Shown here in pieces: positions 33,000 through 42,231 of a stretch of DNA of 46,638 bases. The DNA comes from a bacterium (GTDB lineage Bacteria; Bacillota; Clostridia; Oscillospirales; Acutalibacteraceae): NCBI GenBank assembly GCA_004560045.1, contig SFWF01000007.1, forward strand, positions 1-46,638. The letters run 5' to 3'. The notes below the pieces were generated by a model. It saw only the letters and a list, made by a program, of their open reading frames with translations. It ran no database searches and was not told where the DNA came from. The translations under genes were made by a program, and so were the position numbers. Position 1 is the stretch's first letter, and each line of letters starts with the position of its first letter.

Positions 33000-35597
33000 T
33001 TAAATTTCTTTTGCTTTCTTTGAAAGCTCGGACAGAATACTCATACATTCTATCGGGGTCAGGACGTTTACGTCCAGAGTTTTAAGCTCATCGACGATAT
33101 CGTTTGAGGCGCCCATAAACAGAGGCATCTGCATATCATCGTCGGCTACGGTTTTAGTAATAACGACACCTTCTTCAAGGGTCTTTTTAAGTATTTCCTT
33201 GGCTCGATTCGTAACCGCTTCGGGAATTCCCGCAAGCTTTGCGACCTCGATGCCGTAGCTGTCGTCGGCGCCGCCGCGAACGATTCTTCGAAGGAAGGTT
33301 ATGTCGTCTCCCCTCTTTTTGACGGCTATGTTATAGTTTCTTATTCCCTTAAGCTCGTTTTCCATTTCGGTAAGCTCGTGATAATGAGTAGCGAAAAGGG
33401 TTTTCGCGCCAAGCTTCTTTTTATCGGCAACGTATTCAAGTACGGCGCGGGCTATCGACATACCGTCGAAGGTTGCGGTACCGCGTCCTATCTCGTCGAG
33501 GATGAGAAGACTTCGCCTCGTTGCGTTTTTAATTATATAGGCGACTTCGCTCATTTCCACCATAAAGGTCGACTGACCGCTGGCAAGGTCGTCGGAGGCA
33601 CCGACCCGCGTGAATACGGCATCGACTATTCCGATATTCGCCGATTCGGCAGGAACGAAGGAGCCTATCTGCGCCATAACGGTAATAAGGGCGACCTGAC
33701 GCATATAGGTCGATTTACCCGCCATATTCGGACCGGTAATAACGGCACAACGGTCGTCCTTAAGGTCTAAGAAGGTATCGTTTGCGACGAAGGGGGTATT
33801 TATTACCTGCTCTACAACGGGGTGACGTCCTGCGCGGATGTTGATGATTCCGTCGGTATTAAGACGGGGACGGACATAGTTATTACGGACGGCGACCTCG
33901 GCCATAGAGCAGAGGGTATCTAAGGTTGCAAGGGCTTCGGCGGTAGCCTGAAAACGCTTAAGCTCGGCGGCGACCTTATCGAGCATTTCGGTAAACATTG
34001 CAAATTCTAACTGCTCACGGCGGTCCTTTGCGCCGATTATTTTTGTTTCGAGAGTCTTAAGCTCCTCGGTTATGAAGCGTTCGCCGCTAGTTAGGGTCTG
34101 CTTACGGATATATTCGGGGGGAACCATATCCTTAAAGGAATTGGATACCTCGATAAAGTAGCCGAAGACCTTATTAAAGCGGACGCGAAGGGTTTTAATT
34201 CCCGTGCGTTCCTTTTCGCGGGCTTCGATATCGGCAACGATTCCCGCGCCGTTTTCGATAACGTAGATAAGCTCGTCCAGCTCGGAATTATAGCCCTTTT
34301 TGAACATTCCGCCCTCGCGGACTATTGCGGGAGGCTCGTCGGCGATGGCATTAGAGATAAGATCGTATATATCCTCTAAGGGGTCGATACTGCCGCAGAG
34401 GCGTTTAAGCTGCTTCGAGGAGGCTGAAGCCAAGGTCTGCTTAATGTAGGGCAGTCTTGCGCAGGTGTCGGCGACGGTGTTTAAATCTCTTGCGTTGGCG
34501 GTATGATAGATTATTCGGGTCAGGAGTCGCTCTAAGTCGCGGATACCGCTCAGATATTCAAAAAGCTCGCCGCGCATAACGGTATTTTCAGAAAGCTCGG
34601 TAACGGCATTCAGACGTTCTTCGATACTGAAGAGGTCGAGGAGCGGCTGCTCTATCCAGCTTCTGAGCATACGCTTGCCCATAGCGGTCTTGGTTTTATC
34701 GAGAACCCAAAGCAAAGAGCCTTTTTTGCTCCGGGTTCGCATAGTCTCGCAGAGCTCGAGGTTTCTTGCGGCGGTATAGTCGAGGTGCAGATACTCCCCT
34801 ACCGAGTAGTATTCGACCTCGCGGACCGATATTCCCGAGCTTCCGGCAGTTTCGAACAGGTAGCTCAGCACGCTTCCCACCGCGGCAACGGCAAGGGAGC
34901 CCGAGGCTATTCCGAGGTTTTCGGGGCTTATGACCTCGAAGTGACGCTTTATAAGCTCCTCGTTTTCGGCAACGGAGAAAAGAGAGTCTTCCTTTACGCT
35001 TACGGTGCAGGCCTCAAGACCGCTTATATATTCGTTTATCTGCGGATTAAGCTCTATTTCCTTTGTCGTAATTATCTCTACGGGAGAAAAACGGGAAAGC
35101 TGATTTATGACCTTAAACTGAAGATGGTCACCGCTAAGCTCGGTTACGTAGGCTTTACCCGTAGAAGCGTCGGCAAAGCAGACCGCCGCTTTTCCCTTAT
35201 CGAAGCAGATAGAACAGAGATAGTTGTTTTTATCCTCTTTAAGGAGGCTGTCCTCAATGACCGTACCGCGGGTAATAATGCGGACGATCTCACGTTTTAC
35301 AAGGCCCTTTGCCGTGGCTGGGTCTTCGACCTGCTCGCATATGGCGACCTTGTAGCCCTTTTCGATCAGGCGGGCAACGTAGGATTCGTAGCTATGAAAG
35401 GGTACTCCGCACATAGGAGCCCTCTCGGTAAGACCGCAGTCTCTTCCCGTAAGGGTGAGATCAAGCTCTTCCGAGGCGGTCTTCGCGTCGTCGAAGAACA
35501 TTTCGTAAAAGTCGCCTAATCGGAAAAAGAGCAGGCAATCTTTATTTTGTTCCTTTATCTCCATATACTGCTTCATCATTGGAGAAAGCTCAGCCAC
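33000..35597 (-). CDS. mutS: DNA mismatch repair protein MutS
   Basis: About 865 aa. The mismatch-binding N-terminus shows FFRLGDFYEMFFDDA (the Phe-x-Glu of the mismatch wedge). The Walker A is ITGPNMAGKSTYMRQV and the Walker B region LLILDEIGRGTATFDGMSIA, followed by FATHYHELTE. I use the GTG at 35597 because AAAGGA is then 9 nt upstream and the protein starts MAELSPMMKQY as in other MutS; the ATG at 35606 would sit one base from the SD. It is followed by mutL, 13 nt away. Confidence 0.96.
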   Translation of the reverse strand: MAELSPMMKQYMEIKEQNKDCLLFFRLGDFYEMFFDDAKTASEELDLTLTGRDCGLTERAPMCGVPFHSYESYVARLIEKGYKVAICEQVEDPATAKGLVKREIVRIITRGTVIEDSLLKEDKNNYLCSICFDKGKAAVCFADASTGKAYVTELSGDHLQFKVINQLSRFSPVEIITTKEIELNPQINEYISGLEACTVSVKEDSLFSVAENEELIKRHFEVISPENLGIASGSLAVAAVGSVLSYLFETAGSSGISVREVEYYSVGEYLHLDYTAARNLELCETMRTRSKKGSLLWVLDKTKTAMGKRMLRSWIEQPLLDLFSIEERLNAVTELSENTVMRGELFEYLSGIRDLERLLTRIIYHTANARDLNTVADTCARLPYIKQTLASASSKQLKRLCGSIDPLEDIYDLISNAIADEPPAIVREGGMFKKGYNSELDELIYVIENGAGIVADIEAREKERTGIKTLRVRFNKVFGYFIEVSNSFKDMVPPEYIRKQTLTSGERFITEELKTLETKIIGAKDRREQLEFAMFTEMLDKVAAELKRFQATAEALATLDTLCSMAEVAVRNNYVRPRLNTDGIINIRAGRHPVVEQVINTPFVANDTFLDLKDDRCAVITGPNMAGKSTYMRQVALITVMAQIGSFVPAESANIGIVDAVFTRVGASDDLASGQSTFMVEMSEVAYIIKNATRRSLLILDEIGRGTATFDGMSIARAVLEYVADKKKLGAKTLFATHYHELTEMENELKGIRNYNIAVKKRGDDITFLRRIVRGGADDSYGIEVAKLAGIPEAVTNRAKEILKKTLEEGVVITKTVADDDMQMPLFMGASNDIVDELKTLDVNVLTPIECMSILSELSKKAKEI

Positions 35598-35635
35598 GAA
35601 TATCATTCCTTTCGTTTAGTTTTTTGTGTTTTAAA

Positions 35636-36037
35636 TTAGTGACAGCCGCCGCAGGCAGAGCAGTCGCCCGAGCAGGCGGCAGGCTCGCAGGTTTCGGGGT
35701 CTTCGCCGTTTTCGCACATAAGAAGAATGTTGGAAATTTTGTCGGTTAAGGCTCTGAAGGCAGAAACGGCCTTGTTGTATTCGGTCATAGCCTCTCCCGA
35801 GATTATAACGTTATAAAGCTCGACGATCTTCTGATTTATCTCGCGAAGCTTTTCCTCATCCTTTTCTTCCTTTTCGTGCTCGGCATCAAGCTGAAGCTTT
35901 AAAAGATTAAAATCGCCTATCTGCTCCTGAAGAAGAGCGTCGTTATCGTTTTTAATCTTTGCAGCCATAAAATTTTTGTATTCCTCGGTCTGCTGAATAG
36001 CGGCTCCGAGTTCTCTTGTAAGCTTAATTACGTCCAT
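35636..36037 (-). CDS. YlbF family protein (RicA/RicF-type) with a Cys-rich tail
   Basis: 133 aa. The body (1-105) is a helical YlbF/YmcA domain (LGAAIQQTEEYKNFMAAK, then a charged coiled coil). The last 26 residues carry six Cys (108, 117, 122, 126, 129, 132) ending CSACGGCH. In Bacillus RicA, RicF and RicT form a complex holding two 4Fe-4S clusters that serves RNase Y and MiaB. Here the gene lies 17 nt after miaB, the same order as Bacillus ymcB-ymcA. No second YlbF paralogue is in the window. Cluster binding by the tail is inference. Confidence 0.88.
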   Translation of the reverse strand: MDVIKLTRELGAAIQQTEEYKNFMAAKIKNDNDALLQEQIGDFNLLKLQLDAEHEKEEKDEEKLREINQKIVELYNVIISGEAMTEYNKAVSAFRALTDKISNILLMCENGEDPETCEPAACSGDCSACGGCH

Positions 36038-36054
36038 TTTAATTCTTCTTTCTT

Positions 36055-37455
36055 TTATACTATTGTTCCTTCAAGAAGGTTTGTAAATTTATCGACCCTT
36101 ACCTCTAAAAACCGTCCGATAAGGCTTTCGTCGCCCTCGAATTCGATATCTACCGAGGCGGAGGTCTTGCCCGAAAGCCGTCCCTCTCCTACCGACTCTT
36201 CACAGAGGACTCGGTGGGTTGTTCCGACGTAGGCTTCGTAGTTTTTCTTGGATATTTCTTCCTGAACGGCTAAAAGCTCGCTGAACCACACTCCCTTTTC
36301 CTCTCGGGATACGGGGTCGTCCATATTTGCGGCAGGGGTTCCGTTTCGGGGAGAATAGATGAAGGTAAAGAGGGCCTGAAAGCCGACCTCCTTTACTACT
36401 CTGAGGGTTTCCTTAAAATCGTCGTAGGTCTCGCCGGGGAAGCCTACGATAATATCGCTTGTGAAGGTGACGCCGGGGATAAGCTCTTTTGCCTTTTTAA
36501 TGAGGTTTAAATAGCCCTCGCTGTCGTAGCGGCGGTTCATAGCCTTAAGTATTCGGTCGCTTCCCGACTGAAAGGGCAGGTGAAGATGGCGCTCTACCTT
36601 TTCGCAGTCTCGTACCGCTTCTAAAAGCTCTACCGTACAGTCCTTCGGATGAGAGGTCATAAAGCGGATCCTGAAATCGCCCTCGATAGCGTTAATTCTT
36701 CGAAGAAGCTCTGCGAAGTTTATTTCTTCGTCGAGACCCTTTCCGTAGGAATTTACGTTCTGACCGAGGAGCATTATTTCCTTAAAGCCCGCGTCGATCA
36801 TACTTTTGGCTTCGGCGAGCACGTCGTCGGGCTTTCGGGACTTTTCGCGGCCTCTCACGTAGGGAACGATGCAGTAGGTGCAGAAGTTGTCACAGCCGTG
36901 CATAATGGGAAGCCAGCCCTTTATTTTGCCGTCGCGGTGAATGGGTAATCCTTCAACAACCTCATTAAAGTCGGTAGAAATATCGAAAATTCTACCCGAG
37001 CCGGTAAGGCGCCTATAGATATATTCGGGAATATTCTGAATATGATGAGTTCCGAAAAGCATATCCACATAAGGATAGCTTTTTTTGACCTTGTCGCAGA
37101 TTATTTCCTGCTGCGCCATACAGCCGCAGACGGCGACTAAAACGCCGCCCTTATCCTTTTTAAGCTGCTTAGTACGGCCGATGTTACCGAAAACGCGATC
37201 CTCGGCGTGACCTCTTACGGCGCAGGTGTTAAAAAGGACAAAATCGGCTTCTCTGTAGTCGTCGGTCAAAGCGTAGCCCATAGCCTCTAAGATTCCCTTA
37301 ATGCGCTCACTGTCGGAAACGTTTTGCTGACATCCGTAGGTATTGATACAGGCAAGAGGGGTATGATCGTAGAGGGTTGGAATGATTTCCTTCACCCGCT
37401 CGATATAGCCCTGCATGGTGTCGAGCATTTGCTGATTTGAGATATTGTTTGACAT
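36055..37455 (-). CDS. miaB: tRNA-2-methylthio-N6-dimethylallyladenosine synthase
   Basis: Radical SAM methylthiotransferase that converts i6A37 to ms2i6A37. N-terminal cluster Cys are Cys42 (YGCQQN), Cys78 (NTCAVR) and Cys112 (GCMAQ). The SAM cluster is Cys188/192/195 (GCDNFCTYC), followed by VPYVRGREKSR. The C-terminal TRAM domain is present. Length 466 aa is normal. First gene of the long minus-strand unit, directly behind its consensus promoter. Confidence 0.96.
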   Translation of the reverse strand: MSNNISNQQMLDTMQGYIERVKEIIPTLYDHTPLACINTYGCQQNVSDSERIKGILEAMGYALTDDYREADFVLFNTCAVRGHAEDRVFGNIGRTKQLKKDKGGVLVAVCGCMAQQEIICDKVKKSYPYVDMLFGTHHIQNIPEYIYRRLTGSGRIFDISTDFNEVVEGLPIHRDGKIKGWLPIMHGCDNFCTYCIVPYVRGREKSRKPDDVLAEAKSMIDAGFKEIMLLGQNVNSYGKGLDEEINFAELLRRINAIEGDFRIRFMTSHPKDCTVELLEAVRDCEKVERHLHLPFQSGSDRILKAMNRRYDSEGYLNLIKKAKELIPGVTFTSDIIVGFPGETYDDFKETLRVVKEVGFQALFTFIYSPRNGTPAANMDDPVSREEKGVWFSELLAVQEEISKKNYEAYVGTTHRVLCEESVGEGRLSGKTSASVDIEFEGDESLIGRFLEVRVDKFTNLLEGTIV

Positions 37456-37467
37456 AGTTACTCCATA

Positions 37468-37484
37468 ATATCAATATTTGATAT
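37468..37484. promoter_or_regulatory. 17-bp palindrome in the miaB leader, possible operator
   Basis: ATATCAA-TAT-TTGATAT, perfect 7-bp arms around 3 bp, lies between the -10 box and the miaB start, at the expected transcription start. The sequence is AT-rich, so chance is possible. Confidence 0.4.
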
Positions 37485-37513
37485 ATTATATACTATAAAA
37501 GCGTTTTCTTCAA
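37485..37513 (-). promoter_or_regulatory. sigma-A promoter of the miaB-tktC unit
   Basis: On the minus strand, TTGAAG (37513-37508) and TATAAT (37490-37485) are 17 nt apart. SD GGAG precedes the miaB ATG. Confidence 0.85.
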
Positions 37514-37524
37514 GAGGAAAAAAG

Positions 37525-37555
37525 AAAATAGTCGGAAAAATTTCCGACTATTTTT
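37525..37555 (-). terminator. bidirectional terminator after the GH3 gene
   Basis: AAAATAGTCGGAAA (37525-37538) is complementary to 37541-37554. On the minus strand it is followed by TTTTCTTTTTT. It lies 70 nt after the GH3 stop and just ahead of the miaB promoter, so it insulates the two units. Confidence 0.75.
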
Positions 37556-37625
37556 AAAGTTATTTTCGGTTTACGGGTTATAGATATCGGTTTGGTTATC
37601 CCCGGTAATCCCGCCCTTAGAAAAA

Positions 37626-39203
37626 TTAGTTTAGGGTATATTCGCAGGTGGGCTTGCCCTCGGGCTCGTACTCTCCTGCCAATACCTCAAGGCAGGCCTT
37701 AACGCTACCCACAGAGGTATCGCCCAAAATATAACGGGGAATATGGGGAAGAGCGCTGAGCACGGTGGGGTTTCCGAAGTGAACTACGGCCGCGACCCGG
37801 TTAGTGTACTGCATCGCCTCAAGCAGGGCAACGATTCGGGAGGTGAAATGATCCTTTCCGATATATGCCAGCGTTTCGGCAAAGCTTAAAAATACCACGT
37901 CGTCATAATCCTGCGCGTGACAAAGGGCGTGATTGTTCTGTTTGGGAGAAGGGAGCTGATGAATAAAATGAACGCGGGAATTGGGGAAAAGCTCTAAAAT
38001 CTGCTTTTTTACCTCGTCGGGGAAAAGCCAGTTACTTCTGAAGGTATCCACCGCAACGCCTTCGGGGTCCATATCGTTTTTGATCATAACCTCGAAAGCG
38101 TGTCTTCCGTCGCGGGAAATAGAGGCGGAAAGTCCCTCGTCGACCTTTACGCAAACAGCCTTTTTCTCAACCGTTTTCATACGCTCAATCTCATCCTCGG
38201 TAAGGGAGGTGGCGCGGTTTTTGTCCATTTCAAGGGTCTTATGCTGCATAGCCAAGACCTTCTTGACCGCCTCATCGAGACGCTCGTCGGTTATAATACC
38301 CTTTTCGTAGCATTTGTCGATAATCTTCTGGTCGCCGATGGGGTCGAGAGAATATGTGAGCACAAGGTCGTTTCCCACCTTAATAGCAAGACCCTTACTG
38401 TCTACTGCGCCGAACTTTGCGCGAACGCCCATCATATCAATAGCGTCGGTTATAAAGAAGCCGTCGAAGCCTTCATTCCTTATAATATTGATAATCTTCT
38501 CCGAAAGGCTTGCGGGATATACGGGGTCGATCTTTTCAACCTTATGGTGGGAGGTCATAATTCCGTCAAGGAGTCCCTGATCTACAAGGCTTTTATAGAC
38601 GAAAAGGCCCTCGTTCATAAGCTCTTCCTTCGTCTGACAGGAAAGAGCCTCCGCCATATGGGAATCGATAGGAAGGTCGTGACTTGCGCCGGGATAATGC
38701 TTTCCTACCGCCATAAGACCTGCGTCACGCATACCTCTTGCCTCTGCCGCCGCCATTTTCGCAACCCATTCCTTAGTGCTGTGATATAGACGGGGGCTAC
38801 CCTCATTCCCGGAGTCAATATCCAAAATAGGACTGCAAACCACGTTAAAGCCAAGCTCCTTGGCAACCACACCAACGCTTTTACCAAAGGCGTAAGCGTT
38901 CTTTTCGTCGTAGGTGCGGCCGACACAGTTTCTAAGACCGATCTTATAATCTCCGAGACCCTTTTCGGCATCGGTCATAACGAGAATAGGATAATCGGCG
39001 GTTTCCTTAACTCTTTTAAGGAAAGCCTCGGTGTTGGGGTCGTTGCTGGGGATCCAGATCGCACCCAAAGCGTGATTTTTTATCTGATTAAAAACGAACT
39101 CCGCCTGTTCTTCGTTACTAAAGGGTACCACGGCGCTGTGGACCATACCAAGCTTTTGCTTAACCGACAACTCTTCAAGCTTAAGCTCTTTAATTACCTT
39201 CAT
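37626..39203 (-). CDS. glycoside hydrolase family 3, NagZ-like
   Basis: Family GH3 N-terminal TIM barrel with the beta-N-acetylhexosaminidase pattern. KHYPGASHD (168-176) and DSHMAE (180-185) hold the substrate and catalytic-dyad residues, and ITDAIDMMG has the nucleophile, most likely Asp253. A C-terminal domain of about 180 residues follows, longer than NagZ of E. coli (about 340 aa), as in Gram-positive GH3 exo-beta-N-acetylglucosaminidases. No signal peptide is visible, so it is cytosolic. Total 525 aa from the ATG at 39203, chosen for its GGAGG SD; a TTG at 39218 would overlap that SD. The likely role is recycling of muropeptides or GlcNAc glycans. Confidence 0.9.
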   Translation of the reverse strand: MKVIKELKLEELSVKQKLGMVHSAVVPFSNEEQAEFVFNQIKNHALGAIWIPSNDPNTEAFLKRVKETADYPILVMTDAEKGLGDYKIGLRNCVGRTYDEKNAYAFGKSVGVVAKELGFNVVCSPILDIDSGNEGSPRLYHSTKEWVAKMAAAEARGMRDAGLMAVGKHYPGASHDLPIDSHMAEALSCQTKEELMNEGLFVYKSLVDQGLLDGIMTSHHKVEKIDPVYPASLSEKIINIIRNEGFDGFFITDAIDMMGVRAKFGAVDSKGLAIKVGNDLVLTYSLDPIGDQKIIDKCYEKGIITDERLDEAVKKVLAMQHKTLEMDKNRATSLTEDEIERMKTVEKKAVCVKVDEGLSASISRDGRHAFEVMIKNDMDPEGVAVDTFRSNWLFPDEVKKQILELFPNSRVHFIHQLPSPKQNNHALCHAQDYDDVVFLSFAETLAYIGKDHFTSRIVALLEAMQYTNRVAAVVHFGNPTVLSALPHIPRYILGDTSVGSVKACLEVLAGEYEPEGKPTCEYTLN

Positions 39204-39234
39204 AAAGCAAACCTCCAAAGATTTTTACGAGTTT

Positions 39235-39263
39235 ATAATACTAAATGCCGAGGGCTTTGTCGA
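39235..39263 (-). promoter_or_regulatory. promoter of the GH3 gene
   Basis: On the minus strand, TCGACA (39263-39258) and TATTAT (39240-39235) are 17 nt apart, about 30 nt before the ATG. Confidence 0.6.
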
Positions 39264-39312
39264 TGTACTTTTTAACCTTTTTGTAAAATACGGAACAAAT
39301 TTGTGGAGAACA

Positions 39313-39349
39313 AAAAGACGTACGCATATCAAATATACATACGTCTTTT
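39313..39349 (-). terminator. terminator of the uxaB-uxaA-uxaC-GH28 operon
   Basis: On the minus strand a 15-bp stem (39349-39335 with 39327-39313, two U-G pairs) has a 7-nt loop and ends in TTTTTG. It starts 2 nt after the GH28 stop. Confidence 0.85.
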
Positions 39350-39351
39350 AA

Positions 39352-40824
39352 TTATTTACAGCTTACGTTCTCGAAAGAGATTCCCTCGCAGCACTGAAGA
39401 TATATGGCTTGTCTTTTAGATTCGCCGCTATCGATAAGAATATTTTTAAACTTGATATTCTTAATGAAATGACCGGGTACATCAAAGCCCGAAAGCTCGA
39501 TGGCCTGACATTCGCGGTTTTCGCCGTCCATACCCTTAAGTCTTGCGGTGATATGGAGGTCCTCGAAGGAGCAATCCTCGAAAACAGGTACGGTGGGAGC
39601 GCCTATTCCGTCGTCGTTATAGCCTACCGAATGCATAAGCACACGGCAGGTACGGGTGTTTCTGACACTAACGTTTCGGACAAATCCACCACGCTTTTTG
39701 GTGGCCTTTATTTCGATTCCGAAGACCGAATCGCCCATATCGCAGTTCCAGATCTTAATATCGTTTATTCCCCCCGACATTTCGCTGCCTACGGTAATTC
39801 CGTGACCGTAGTAGCTTATACAGTCGAAGACCCTTATATGCTCGCAGGGACGGTTTATAACGTTACCTTCGGGGTTTTTGCCCGATTTAATTGCAACGGC
39901 ATCGTCGCCGGTATAGAACTGACAACCAAATATAGTGCAGTTCGAGGAGGAATCGGGATCCCAGCCGTCGCCGTTCCAGACTCCGTCGGATTTAAAGGTA
40001 CAGCCGCAGGTTACCACGTTTTTACTGTAGATCATATGGAAGTTCCAGGAGGCGCCGTTTTCGATGGTAATACCGTAGACGGTGACGTTTTCGGCCGAGT
40101 TTAAGTTTATAAGACGGGGACGTACTCTGCCCTGAATGGTGGTAGAGGTCTCGCACTCCTTAACGCTGTCGCCGAGGGAGGCGATATAGTCCTTCATAAG
40201 TATTGTTTCGACCCTTATTACCTCTTCGGCAAGGGGTCTTCCGCCGCCGCAGACCCTACCCTCGCCGCAGATACGAACGTTTTGGCAGGTGATAGAGTTT
40301 CGGTCGAGCTCGCCTACGTTTATGAGGGCGGCATAGCACATCATTTCTATTCCCTCAAAGCGGCTTTTTATCTTCGGCTCGTAATCGTGAACGTTTGCGG
40401 TTCCGTGGAGGATAGCGCCCTTTTCGAGATATAGCTCCATATCGCTGTGCAGAAAGAGAGAGCCCGTCATAAAATCGCCCTCGGGGATATAGACACACTC
40501 CCCTGCTTTGCTGGAATCGATAGCCGCCTGAATAGCCTTTGTATTAAGGGTCTTTCCGTCGCCTACCGCGCCGAAATCGGCAATATTTATACGGCGGCGA
40601 AGGGGCTCGGTCTTAGCGGTTATTTCCTCTTTAAAGTCCTTACCCGTAAGGGTAAAGGTATACTCGGTATCGGGGGCAAGGCCTTTCGCTTCAAGGTGAC
40701 ATTTTTCGGTTTTGCCAAGACTTTTTTCGCCGATACTGACCTCAAAAGCGTCGCCCTTTTTATAGGCTTCGGGCAGGTCCCAATAGAGTACGATAGCGTT
40801 CTGTTTAGAAACACAGCTTACCAT
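39352..40824 (-). CDS. glycoside hydrolase family 28 with N-terminal FN3-like domain
   Basis: Polygalacturonase-type enzyme, 490 aa. Residues 1-75 look like a fibronectin III-like domain (LYWDLPEAYKKGDAFEV, APDTEYTFTL). The beta-helix follows, opening with FGAVGDGKTLNTKAIQ. GH28 catalytic residues are visible: Asp289 in GWDPDSSSN, Asp307/308 in TGDDAVAIKSG, and His341 in GHGITVGSEMSGG. No signal peptide, so it probably trims imported galacturonides or rhamnogalacturonides. It is last in the galacturonate operon, one base after uxaC, feeding it substrate. Confidence 0.93.
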   Translation of the reverse strand: MVSCVSKQNAIVLYWDLPEAYKKGDAFEVSIGEKSLGKTEKCHLEAKGLAPDTEYTFTLTGKDFKEEITAKTEPLRRRINIADFGAVGDGKTLNTKAIQAAIDSSKAGECVYIPEGDFMTGSLFLHSDMELYLEKGAILHGTANVHDYEPKIKSRFEGIEMMCYAALINVGELDRNSITCQNVRICGEGRVCGGGRPLAEEVIRVETILMKDYIASLGDSVKECETSTTIQGRVRPRLINLNSAENVTVYGITIENGASWNFHMIYSKNVVTCGCTFKSDGVWNGDGWDPDSSSNCTIFGCQFYTGDDAVAIKSGKNPEGNVINRPCEHIRVFDCISYYGHGITVGSEMSGGINDIKIWNCDMGDSVFGIEIKATKKRGGFVRNVSVRNTRTCRVLMHSVGYNDDGIGAPTVPVFEDCSFEDLHITARLKGMDGENRECQAIELSGFDVPGHFIKNIKFKNILIDSGESKRQAIYLQCCEGISFENVSCK

Positions 40825-40825
40825 A

Positions 40826-42220
40826 TTATCTCTCCATACCGAAGTAATCTACAGAGTTGTTGTAGCAGATATTCTCTACTACCTTTCCGACGTATTCGAG
40901 ATTATTTGTCATTTCGCCCTTTTCCATCATATCGCCGAGGTAGTTACAGAGAATTCTTCTGAAATAGTGGTGACGGGGATAGGAAAGCAGTGAACGGCTA
41001 TCGGTAAGCATACCTACGAATACGGCAATATGTCCCGTTGCGGTAAGGTCGCGGAGATGCTGCTCCATACCGACCTTATTATCGAGGAACCACCAGGCGG
41101 GGCCGTACTGCATCTTGCCTCTTGCTTCGTCGCTCTGGAAAGAGCCGATAAGGGTCATAATTTCGGTGTTCATCTTGGGGTTAAGGTTGAAAACGATAGT
41201 TTTGGGAAGAAGCCCCTCGCTGTTAAGCTTGTCGAAGAGACGGGAGGTAAGGGTTATGCTATTGGTATCGGAGATAGAGTCGAAGCCTGTATCGAGGCCT
41301 AATTTCTCAAGCATAACGGCGTTATTGTTACGCATTGCACCGATATGAAGCTCGGTTGCGATATTGTATTTTGCATAAAGCTTCATAAGAAAATAGGTCA
41401 GGTAGCCCTTAAATACTTCGGTCTCGTGAAGGGTGGGAACGGTTCCCGAAAGAGCCTTTTTAAGAACGGCATCGGCCTCCTCTGCGGTAGTTACCTCGCA
41501 AACACGCTCTACGGCGATATCGCTGGCCTTTGTGCCAACCTTAATAAAGGCATTAAGACGGTTTTCAAGAGCGGCTTCAAGGTCGGCAATAGAGTTTATG
41601 GGATGAGTAAGGTCGGCAAGCTTTCCAACGAAGCCCTTATAGCCTACGGCATCGATATTCATAACCTTATCGGCGCGAAATGCAGGGGTTACGGTAAATT
41701 TATAGCCCTTTTCCTTAATTTTCTCGAAGGTCGAAAGGTCGTCGAAAACCTCGTTGGTGGTATAGATATGCTTTACGTTGGAGCTCTCGATAAGCTTCTG
41801 AGGGGTAATGCCGTTTTTGAGGATATATGCATTACATTCATCCCAGATAGCCTCGGCATTTTCGGCATTTATCTCGGTGGTACAGCCGAAGAATTCCTCA
41901 AGCTCGACCTGCGACCAATGATAGAGGGGGTTACCGAAGGCGGTACCTAAAACGGTGCAGTAGGTAACGAATTTTTCCTTATTGGAAGCGTCGCCGGTAA
42001 TAAAACGCTCGTTTACGCCGTAATTACGCATAAGGCGCCACTTATAATGATCTCCTGCGAGCCAGATCTCAAAAACGTCGGAGAAGGGCTTGTTTTCTAA
42101 GATCTGCTTCTCGGGAAGATGACAGTGATAGTCGAAAATAGGCATATCCTTAGCGTAGCCGAAATAAAGCTCCTCGGCGGTTTTATTGGTAAGTAAAAAA
42201 TTCTTTTTTATGTAACTCAT
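40826..42220 (-). CDS. uxaC: glucuronate/galacturonate isomerase (uronate isomerase)
   Basis: Converts D-galacturonate to D-tagaturonate (and D-glucuronate to D-fructuronate). The amidohydrolase-fold metal motif is DYHCHLP (30-36). FEIWLAGDHYKWRLMRNYGV, ELHIGAMRNNN and the C-terminal RRILCNYLGDMMEKGEM are UxaC signatures. Length 464 aa is normal. Co-transcribed with uxaA (11 nt) and GH28 (1 nt). Confidence 0.96.
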   Translation of the reverse strand: MSYIKKNFLLTNKTAEELYFGYAKDMPIFDYHCHLPEKQILENKPFSDVFEIWLAGDHYKWRLMRNYGVNERFITGDASNKEKFVTYCTVLGTAFGNPLYHWSQVELEEFFGCTTEINAENAEAIWDECNAYILKNGITPQKLIESSNVKHIYTTNEVFDDLSTFEKIKEKGYKFTVTPAFRADKVMNIDAVGYKGFVGKLADLTHPINSIADLEAALENRLNAFIKVGTKASDIAVERVCEVTTAEEADAVLKKALSGTVPTLHETEVFKGYLTYFLMKLYAKYNIATELHIGAMRNNNAVMLEKLGLDTGFDSISDTNSITLTSRLFDKLNSEGLLPKTIVFNLNPKMNTEIMTLIGSFQSDEARGKMQYGPAWWFLDNKVGMEQHLRDLTATGHIAVFVGMLTDSRSLLSYPRHHYFRRILCNYLGDMMEKGEMTNNLEYVGKVVENICYNNSVDYFGMER

Positions 42221-42231
42221 AATTTTTCTCC

